This document shows positions 31,940 to 37,913 of a stretch of DNA of 37,913 nt, in pieces (within the stretch, counting starts at the first letter, position 1; the number at the start of each line of letters is the position of its first letter). The DNA is from Gemmatimonadota bacterium. GTDB taxonomy: Bacteria > Gemmatimonadota > Gemmatimonadetes > Gemmatimonadales > Gemmatimonadaceae. The stretch spans positions 1 to 37,913 of the forward strand of contig JACQBG010000022.1 in assembly GCA_016194585.1 (NCBI GenBank), in the 5' to 3' direction. The position numbers and the translations under genes are program-made. The notes beneath the pieces were generated by a model that was given only the letters and a program-made list of their open reading frames with translations, was not told where the DNA came from and did no database searches.

Positions 31940-33187
31940 CTACTTCTTCTTGACCGCGTCGCGGAGGATCGGCGTCTGGCCGTCGAAGCCGAACTTCGCG
32001 TTGGCCCCCTTCTCGAGCGCGGCGATGATCTCCTTGGTGGAGGTCAGCGGCGCCGTCACGGAGACCGGACGCTCGAGCAGGTCCTTGTCGCGCACGTCGA
32101 TCACGTAGTCGTACCAGCGACGCACTTCGGAGACGATCTCCTTCACCGGCGTGTTGGTGAACGTGAGGCTGTCGGCGACCCACGCGAACGCATCGGTCAC
32201 CGCCTCGGGCTTCGGCGTGAAGATCGTGCCGTCCTTGGTGACCCCCGCGGCCTCACCGGCGTTGAGCGTCCGCTCGTTCTTCCCGTCCTTCACGAGCACG
32301 CTCCCCTTGGTCACCTTCACGAGCACGGTGTCGTCGTGCGTGTACGAGCGCACGGCGAAATCGGCCGAGTTGAGCTTCAACTGCACGTCCTTCACGCGGG
32401 CCTCGAAGGGACGCTTGTTCGCCGGCACGGAGAAGGACGCCGTGCCATCGACCCCCGCGGCGCGGAACTTCTCGGACGCGTTCTTCGGGTAGGTGAGCTT
32501 CGTCTCGGAGCCGACGCTCACCAGGCTCGAGTCCTCGAGCGTCGTCTTGGCGCGCCGGCCGGGAGGCACCACCATGGTGACCGCGTCCTGGTTGTTCAGC
32601 GCGGTGTGCACCGCCGCGTCGGCGCCCATCTTGTCGAGCAGCGGGAACATCGCGCCGACGATCGCGACGAGGATGACGCCGGCGAGGACGGGCCCCTTCC
32701 ACGAACGCCGCTTGCCGACCGTCGCGAGATGCGACGCGGCGCCGTGGCGCGCCTGCTCGACCTTCAGGTGGTCGAGCGCGGCCGTGTCGACCGCCGGCTT
32801 GTGGAGGAAGTCGTAGACGTGCTTCCACGCCTCGTCGACGGTGACCGCCGCATGCGAGTGCTTGACCTGCCCCGAACCGCTCTGGAAGGCCGCGCGACGC
32901 TCGAGCGAGCCGCGGCGGCGCTTCTCGCGCAGCACCGAGGCATGCACCTGCGCATGGATGAACGCCTCGAGCTTCTCCGGCGTGTCGAAGGTCGCGCGCT
33001 GCTCCCACACGGAGAGCATCACGTCCTCGGCGAGCCGCGGCACCGAGCCCTCGTCGCCCAACTCGGCCGCCGTCTCCTTCAGGATGGCGTCATAGTCGGC
33101 GCGGAAGATCTTCTCGAGCGCGCTCTCTTCTCCGTTGCGAAGTGCGGTGAGGGTAGCGCCGCCAACGGCGGGGAGCGAAACAGGCAT
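31940..33187 (-). CDS. Sigma-70 region 2-like / FecR / DUF4974 fusion membrane protein
   Basis: The ATG at 33187 has AGGAGG 5 bases upstream, so the start is secure (415 residues). Residues about 12-92 read like ECF sigma factor region 2: SALEKIFRADYDAILKETA, LAEDVMLSVWEQRATF, and an Arg-rich end (REKRRRGSLERR). No region 4 was recognised. One membrane span follows (166-184). Residues about 200-320 are a FecR domain (VVPPGRRAKTTLEDSSLVS, later VLVKVTKGSVLVKDGK). The C-terminus, 335-412, is like DUF4974 (FTNTPVKEIVSEVRRWYD). FecR proteins normally sense outer-membrane signals and control a separate ECF sigma factor. Here a sigma-like part is on the same chain. A perfect intrinsic terminator follows the gene. 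Confidence 0.8.
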   Translation of the reverse strand: MPVSLPAVGGATLTALRNGEESALEKIFRADYDAILKETAAELGDEGSVPRLAEDVMLSVWEQRATFDTPEKLEAFIHAQVHASVLREKRRRGSLERRAAFQSGSGQVKHSHAAVTVDEAWKHVYDFLHKPAVDTAALDHLKVEQARHGAASHLATVGKRRSWKGPVLAGVILVAIVGAMFPLLDKMGADAAVHTALNNQDAVTMVVPPGRRAKTTLEDSSLVSVGSETKLTYPKNASEKFRAAGVDGTASFSVPANKRPFEARVKDVQLKLNSADFAVRSYTHDDTVLVKVTKGSVLVKDGKNERTLNAGEAAGVTKDGTIFTPKPEAVTDAFAWVADSLTFTNTPVKEIVSEVRRWYDYVIDVRDKDLLERPVSVTAPLTSTKEIIAALEKGANAKFGFDGQTPILRDAVKKK

Positions 33188-33356
33188 CACAGCCTCCTGG
33201 AGGACAACCAACGTTCGGGTTCACGGGCGCCTTAGGTTGTAGGCTTTCCCCCTGTCCGCAGTAGCAGGGAAACCCCACCACCGGTGCGAGGGGGAAGCTG
33301 ACACGCGATCGCATCATTAACCTGCAGCGTCCCGGCCATTGGTGCTAGGTTGAGGC

Positions 33357-34010
33357 ATGCCAGAGACTTCCGAACGTCGCGTGCTCGTCCTGGGCGCCAC
33401 CGGGGTCGTCGGACGGGAGATCGTGCGCCAACTGCTCACCGATCCCGGAGTCACGCAGGTGACGACCTGGCTCCGCCGCCCGCCAGCATCCCCCCCGGCT
33501 TCACCGAAGCTGCGTTCCCTGGTCGTCGATCTCGACCACCTCGACGACGGGACCCCATTCGACGCCGACCAGCTCTTCTGCGCCGTCGGGACGACCATCG
33601 GGAGGGCCGGCTCGCAGGCGGCGTTCCGCGCCGTCGACTTCGAGCTGCCGCTCCGCGTGGCACGGTTCGCCCGCGCGCGCGGCGCCCGGCACCTCCTGCT
33701 CGTGAGCGCGCTCGGCGCGAACGCCGCGTCGCGCGTGTTCTACAACCGCGTGAAGGGGGAGCTCGAGGACGCCGTCGCCGCGCTCGGGTTCCGCTCGTGC
33801 ACCGTGGCGCGCCCTTCGCTGCTGCTCGGCGATCGCGAGGAGTTCCGCTTCGGCGAACTGGTGGCGAAGCGGTTCGCCTTTCTCGCGCCACCGTCGATGC
33901 GCGGCGTCTATCCGAGCCAGGTCGCCGCGGCGCTCGTGCGCGCGGCGCGCGACGACGCGCCCGGCCACCGCGTGATCGAGAACGCCGAGCTCCGCGCGTT
34001 CCCCCGATGA
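33357..34010 (+). CDS. NAD(P)-binding atypical short-chain dehydrogenase
   Basis: A 217-residue protein with the Rossmann motif LVLGATGVVGREIVRQLL at residues 10-27 and YNRVKGELEDAV (YxxxK pattern) in the middle. The length and the GHRVIENAEL ending match small TIP30/YbjT-like oxidoreductases. The cofactor is NAD(P); the substrate is unknown. The stop overlaps the RDD gene start as ATGA, so translation is coupled. The upstream 169 bp holds a G-rich hairpin and no clear promoter. Confidence 0.88.
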   Translation: MPETSERRVLVLGATGVVGREIVRQLLTDPGVTQVTTWLRRPPASPPASPKLRSLVVDLDHLDDGTPFDADQLFCAVGTTIGRAGSQAAFRAVDFELPLRVARFARARGARHLLLVSALGANAASRVFYNRVKGELEDAVAALGFRSCTVARPSLLLGDREEFRFGELVAKRFAFLAPPSMRGVYPSQVAAALVRAARDDAPGHRVIENAELRAFPR

Positions 34011-34978
34011 CCGCGGAGGCCGCGCACGGCGCTCCCGGGGATGGCTCGTCGACGTCCCCGTTCGCCTCGCTGGCGGAGCGATGCGTGTCGGGAGTCGTCG
34101 ACCTCGTGGCGATCGCCCTCCTCGAATGGCCCGTCAGCCGCGCGTCGCGCGACGGAGGTTTCGCGTCGCAACTGCTCGTGCAGCTACTCCCGGCGCTCTA
34201 TCTGATCCTGGCGTACACGCGCTTCGGCGGTGGACGGACGCTGGGGAAGTGGATGCTCGGCCTGCGCGTCGTCGACGCGGCGGGGGCGCCGCTCTCGTTC
34301 GTGGCTTCGGCGAAGCGATGGGCGGTGCTGCTGGGCATCGCCTGGCCGCTCTGGTGGCTGCGCCCGTCGGGCCCGGACCTCACCATGCCGCCGCCGTTGG
34401 TCGGCTGGGGGGTGCTGTCCATGGTGCTGGGCGTGGTGCTGGTCGACAGCTGGCTCCTCATCGCGAACGTCCCGGCGCGGCGATCGCTGCACGACCTCGC
34501 GGCGGGATCCTACGTCGTCCGGCGAGGTGCCCATCCTCCGTTCCCCGCGGGCGCGCCCACCGCGGCGCAGTGGCGGCTGAGCGCGCTCCTCGTGGCGCTC
34601 GGTGCGCTCGCCAGCGCGCCCCTATGGCGTTCGACTTCATCGGTCGCGCCGCGCGCCGTCGAACTCGCGCGCGTGACCGGCGTGCTCGGCCGCGCACGCC
34701 AGGTGCCGCAGCTCGTCGCCTGGCCGACGTACCGTGCCAGCGGCGCCGACACGGCGTGGCGCGTCACGCTCTACGCGGCATTCGCGCGGTCGCGTCCGCC
34801 GCAACCGGCCGCCGACGACACCGTGCACGCGCTCGCCTGTGCTGTCGCGAAGTACGCACCGCGCGCCGCGGCGCATGCGGAGATCGTCGCCGTCACGCGG
34901 TTCGCCGGCGACGCCATGCCGAGCGGTCTGCGATTCAACGCCGAGGACCTCACGCCGTCGGCGTGCGCGGCGCCATGA
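34007..34978 (+). CDS. RDD-family membrane protein
   Basis: A 323-residue protein whose residues about 20-170 form the RDD domain: LAERCVSGVVDLVAIALLE, then LILAYTRFGGGRTLGKWMLGLRV and a Trp-rich stretch with spans near 30, 60, 105 and 140. RDD proteins are small multi-span membrane proteins, some proposed as ion antiporters. The C-terminal 130 residues have one more span and a soluble Arg/Ala-rich part. The gene overlaps its two neighbours by 4 bp each, suggesting strict co-expression with an SDR and GluQRS. Confidence 0.83.
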   Translation: MTAEAAHGAPGDGSSTSPFASLAERCVSGVVDLVAIALLEWPVSRASRDGGFASQLLVQLLPALYLILAYTRFGGGRTLGKWMLGLRVVDAAGAPLSFVASAKRWAVLLGIAWPLWWLRPSGPDLTMPPPLVGWGVLSMVLGVVLVDSWLLIANVPARRSLHDLAAGSYVVRRGAHPPFPAGAPTAAQWRLSALLVALGALASAPLWRSTSSVAPRAVELARVTGVLGRARQVPQLVAWPTYRASGADTAWRVTLYAAFARSRPPQPAADDTVHALACAVAKYAPRAAAHAEIVAVTRFAGDAMPSGLRFNAEDLTPSACAAP

Positions 34979-35874
34979 GCACGCGGTCCCTCGAGGCGTC
35001 GATGCGCCAGCTGCCGAGCGGCTGGCGCACCCGGTTCGCGCCGGCACCGACGGGATTCCTCCACCTCGGCCACGCGGTGAACGCGCTCCACGTGTGGGGC
35101 ATCGCGCGCGCGTTCGGCGGACGCGTGTTGCTGCGCGTCGAGGACCACGACCGCGTGCGGTCGCGCGAGGAGTACGAGCGAGCGCTGTTCGAAGATCTCG
35201 CGTGGCTCGGCTTCGTGCCCGACGAATTGGCGCCGCCGCAGCGCGAGCGCGGCGCGGCGTACGAGGGCGCGCTCGCGGCCCTCGAGACGGCGGGGCTGGC
35301 GTACGCGTGCGCCTGTTCGCGGCGCGACATCGCCGAGGTGGCGGGCGACGTATTCAACGAGGAGTCGCGCTATCCCGGCACCTGCCGCACGCGCGCTCTC
35401 GACGGGGTCGCGCATCCGGCGCGGCGCGTGCGAATGGAGCCCGGCATCGAGACGTTCGAGGATCTCCGGCTCGGCGCGCAGTCGCAGGACCCTGACGCGC
35501 AGTGCGGCGACCTGCTCGCGCGGGACCGGCTCGGCCGATGGACGTATCAGTTCGCGGTCGCGGTGGACGATCGCGACCAACGGATCGACCTCGTGATCCG
35601 CGGCGAGGACCTGCTCTCGTCGACGGGCCGCCAGTTGCGACTCGCCCGGCTCATCGGGCGGGAGTCGCCACCGCGCTTCCTGCACCATGCGCTCGTGCGC
35701 CGCCCCGGCGGCGAGAAGTTGAGCAAGTCGGCGGGCGACAGCGGCATCCGCGAGTTGCGCGCCGCCGGGCATGCGCCGGCGGAGGTGATCGGGATGGCGG
35801 CGCACGCGGCGGGACTCATTCCTGACGTGCGTCCCATGCCGGCCGGCGACGTGCCGCGTCTGTTCGACGGCTGA
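34975..35874 (+). CDS. gluQRS: Glutamyl-Q tRNA(Asp) synthetase
   Basis: A 299-residue protein resembling the catalytic half of glutamyl-tRNA synthetase without an anticodon-binding domain. Signatures: FAPAPTGFLHLGHAVNALH (HIGH variant at 30-33), VEDHDRVRS, the zinc-site cysteines in CACSRRD and TCRTRAL, the Y in RYPGTC, and GGEKLSKSAGDS (KLSKS). It attaches glutamate to queuosine at position 34 of tRNA-Asp. In many proteobacteria it follows dksA; here it is coupled to an RDD protein. The ATG at 34975 overlaps the preceding stop as ATGA. Confidence 0.93.
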   Translation: MSTRSLEASMRQLPSGWRTRFAPAPTGFLHLGHAVNALHVWGIARAFGGRVLLRVEDHDRVRSREEYERALFEDLAWLGFVPDELAPPQRERGAAYEGALAALETAGLAYACACSRRDIAEVAGDVFNEESRYPGTCRTRALDGVAHPARRVRMEPGIETFEDLRLGAQSQDPDAQCGDLLARDRLGRWTYQFAVAVDDRDQRIDLVIRGEDLLSSTGRQLRLARLIGRESPPRFLHHALVRRPGGEKLSKSAGDSGIRELRAAGHAPAEVIGMAAHAAGLIPDVRPMPAGDVPRLFDG

Positions 35875-35948
35875 GCCGGTGCGTGGACAGGCCGGGGGTG
35901 CGCTGCCATCTTAGGACGTCCTTCCCCCCACTGCACGCCGAGGACCCG

Positions 35949-37322
35949 ATGCACCGAACCACGCGCCGTCTGCGCACCGCGATGATGCTCGCGGCGCTCG
36001 CCACGTTCACCGCCGGACGCGCCGAAGGGCGGCAGGCGCCAAAGCACACCACCCCGCTCGCGCTCGTCGGAGGCACGCTGATCGATGGCGACGGCGGTCC
36101 GCCCGTGGCGAACAGCGTCGTGCTCATCGCGGAGGGCCGCATCACCGCGGTGGGGCGCGCCGGGCAGCTCGCGGTGCCGGCCGGCGCGGCGGTCGTGAAC
36201 ACGGCGGGGATGACGGTGCTCCCCGGACTGTTCGAGTCGCACGCGCACCTGATGCTCGTCGGCCACGGCAATTACGCGCACTGGGACAAGGCGTATCCGA
36301 CGCGACTGCAGCGGGACGTCATCCCCGCGGCCGCGCGGCAGTCGCTCATGCACGGCATCACGAGCGTGCGCGACCTGGGCGGACCGCTCGAGCCGTTGAT
36401 GGACGCCAAGCACCGCATCGATCGCGGCGAGCTGGTCGGCGCGACGATCTACACCTCCGGCCCCTTCCTGCAGCACGCGCCCTACCCCGGCACGGAGGCG
36501 TTCCGCTGGGGGGTGAACGGCGAAGCCGATGCGCGGGCGAAGGTCGACAAGCTCGCCGACGCGGGGGTGAGTGTCATCAAGCTCATCGACCAGGACGAGA
36601 TGACGCTGGACGAAGTGCGCGCCGTCGTCGACGAAGCGCACAAGCGCAAGCTGCCGGTGGTCGCCCACGCGCACCGTCCCGACGAGATCCGGCGAGGCCT
36701 CGCCGCCGGCGTCGACGACTTCGAGCACACCGGACTCGCCACGGCGCCGCAGTACCCGGCCGACATCATCGACGGGATCCGCGCGCGCACGGCGCAGGGG
36801 AACCGGCCGCCGCTCTACTGGACGCCGACGATCGACGTCCTCACGAACTACACGACGCGCCGCGACGATCCGGGCTACGTGAACGACCCGGTGTGGTACG
36901 AGTGGCTCCCCGCCGACATCGCCGCCGACGTGAAGCAGTCGCTGCAGCGGCTCGACACGCTCACCTACTACCGCTTCGTGCCCGACCGGCACCCGACGCT
37001 GGCGACGAAGTTCCGTCAGTTGCGCGAGAGCGGCGTGCGCATGCTCATCGGCACCGACGCCGGGGTGCCCGCGAACTTCCACGGATACGCGACGGCGGAG
37101 GAGATGATCACGTGGGTGCGCACGTACGGGATGGACCCGATGGAGACGATCCGCGCGGCGACCTTCTGGCCCGCGCTGTCGCTGAACGTGCTCGACCAGG
37201 TCGGGACGGTCGACGTGGGCAAGGCGGCCGACGTCATCGCGGTGCGCGGCGACGTGCTGCACGACATCACGGCGCTGCGGCGCGTCGCGGTGGTGGTGAA
37301 GGGCGGCGTGCGCGTGAAGTGA
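35949..37322 (+). CDS. Secreted amidohydrolase
   Basis: A 457-residue protein with a signal peptide (Leu/Ala-rich residues 8-26). Metal-site motifs of the amidohydrolase superfamily are GLFESHAHLM (HxH), VVAHAHRPDEI, DDFEHTGLA and MLIGTDAGVP (final Asp). An imidazolonepropionase/prolidase-like subgroup is suggested by the LVGGTLIDGDGG start. The reaction could be hydrolysis of a cyclic amide or a dipeptide; the substrate is unknown. GAGGA precedes the ATG at 35949 by 4 bases. It converges with the aminotransferase gene, with 17 bp between stops. Confidence 0.9.
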   Translation: MHRTTRRLRTAMMLAALATFTAGRAEGRQAPKHTTPLALVGGTLIDGDGGPPVANSVVLIAEGRITAVGRAGQLAVPAGAAVVNTAGMTVLPGLFESHAHLMLVGHGNYAHWDKAYPTRLQRDVIPAAARQSLMHGITSVRDLGGPLEPLMDAKHRIDRGELVGATIYTSGPFLQHAPYPGTEAFRWGVNGEADARAKVDKLADAGVSVIKLIDQDEMTLDEVRAVVDEAHKRKLPVVAHAHRPDEIRRGLAAGVDDFEHTGLATAPQYPADIIDGIRARTAQGNRPPLYWTPTIDVLTNYTTRRDDPGYVNDPVWYEWLPADIAADVKQSLQRLDTLTYYRFVPDRHPTLATKFRQLRESGVRMLIGTDAGVPANFHGYATAEEMITWVRTYGMDPMETIRAATFWPALSLNVLDQVGTVDVGKAADVIAVRGDVLHDITALRRVAVVVKGGVRVK

Positions 37323-37339
37323 CGCGCGCCGCGCCGGGG

Positions 37340-37913
37340 TCAGGCGCGGTAGCGCACCCCGGCGCGGCGAAGCCGCTCGATCGCCGCGCCAAGCCGCGCC
37401 TCGTCGGCGACGAGCGACGTGCGGAAATAGCCCTCGCCGCCCGGACCGAACGCGTTCCCGGGCGCGACCACGAGCCCCGCCACGTCGATGAGGTGCTGCG
37501 TCCACTCCTGCGAGGTGAACCCCGCGGGCACGCGCGCCCAGACGAACATCGTCCCCTTCGGCGCGTCGAGCTCCCAGCCGAGCGAGCGCAGTCCCGCGAC
37601 GAGCACGTCGCGCCGGGCCTGATAGGTGCGGGCCACGTCGCGCGTGAATTCCTCCGACCGCTCGAACGCCGTCGCGGCGCCGAGTTGCACGGGGACCGGC
37701 GTGCCGTATCCCATGTTGTTGCGCACCGCGTAGAGCGCCTCGATGACGTCGGCGTTGCCGGCGACGAATCCGACGCGCGACCCGGCCATGTTGAAGCTCT
37801 TCGAGCAGGAGTGCACCTCGACGGCGACCTCCCTCGCGCCGGCGATCTCGAGCACGCTCGGCGCGACGAACCCGTCGAAGGTGATCTCGCTGTAGGCGAG
37901 ATCGCTCACGAGC
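37340..37913 (-). CDS. Aminotransferase class I/II, C-terminal part
   Basis: The frame is open to the window end, so the N-terminal half is missing; the GTG at 37909 is internal (VSDLAYSEITFDGF). Visible residues include SCSKSFNMAGSRVGF, whose first Lys binds PLP, and later RRDVLVAGLRSLGW, GTMFVWARVP and the closing Arg in GYFRTSLV for the substrate carboxylate. It resembles LL-diaminopimelate aminotransferase (DapL) and alanine/aspartate transaminases of the AlaC type; the exact substrate cannot be set from this half. Confidence 0.9.
   Translation of the reverse strand, partial: LVSDLAYSEITFDGFVAPSVLEIAGAREVAVEVHSCSKSFNMAGSRVGFVAGNADVIEALYAVRNNMGYGTPVPVQLGAATAFERSEEFTRDVARTYQARRDVLVAGLRSLGWELDAPKGTMFVWARVPAGFTSQEWTQHLIDVAGLVVAPGNAFGPGGEGYFRTSLVADEARLGAAIERLRRAGVRYRA

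Noticed and set aside
33350-34006. Upstream part of the RDD frame that overlaps the SDR gene
   Set aside because: It is Arg/Pro-rich antiframe; the RDD start at the ATGA overlap is far more natural.

Overview
This is a gene-dense, very GC-rich bacterial stretch (about 70% by eye) with short intergenic gaps, many GTG or TTG starts and several 4-bp stop/start overlaps. No ribosomal RNA, tRNA, phage, transposase or CRISPR array was seen. The gene mix suggests a member of the Gemmatimonadota or a similar high-GC Gram-negative soil lineage: an ImuB/DnaE2 mutasome, a 998-residue secreted Asp-box (BNR/VPS10-like) protein, secreted amidohydrolase and M20 peptidase, a FecR-type membrane regulator, and an FKBP lipoprotein. 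This placement is inferred from gene content; there is no marker RNA to confirm it.

Layout. 1-726 is the 3' end of a Y-family polymerase gene (imuB). It is followed by a peroxidase-like gene, a vapBC toxin-antitoxin pair on the minus strand, and a SulP-STAS-cNMP anion transporter. 4367-5959 (minus) holds a SnoaL/VOC fusion lipoprotein and a CBS-domain protein. 6163-9859 is a glycogen module (glgP, glgA). 9897-11138 (minus) holds three small genes. 11360-16057 is dnaE2, the error-prone replicase, which is split by three large in-frame palindromic insertions. 16070-19804 holds small genes, a PP2C phosphatase and a FkbM methyltransferase. argJ (minus) faces away from a run of DUF350, lytic transglycosylase, propionyl-CoA synthetase and the large Asp-box protein. 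A nitronate monooxygenase-like gene (minus) overlaps the 3' end of the Asp-box gene and diverges from an FKBP lipoprotein. 29184-33187 holds an M20 peptidase, a two-helix membrane protein, a SET-domain protein and a sigma2-like/FecR fusion. 33357-35874 is a translationally coupled trio: SDR, RDD membrane protein and GluQRS. The window closes with an amidohydrolase and the C-terminal part of an aminotransferase.

Main points of interest. (1) dnaE2 carries three related insertions of about 365-490 bp. Each is a giant imperfect palindrome built from two hairpins that are inverted copies of each other plus a middle inverted repeat. Paired arms differ between copies yet stay complementary, and the reading frame stays open, so about 435 extra residues are encoded. 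This resembles, in concept, the palindromic elements that insert into Rickettsia genes, but it is much larger. (2) A single polypeptide joins a sigma-70 region 2-like domain to a transmembrane FecR/DUF4974 part. (3) A PadR-type operator sequence overlaps a good promoter at 30738-30782. Coordinates and starts were worked out by reading; family names rest on motif recognition, not on database searches.
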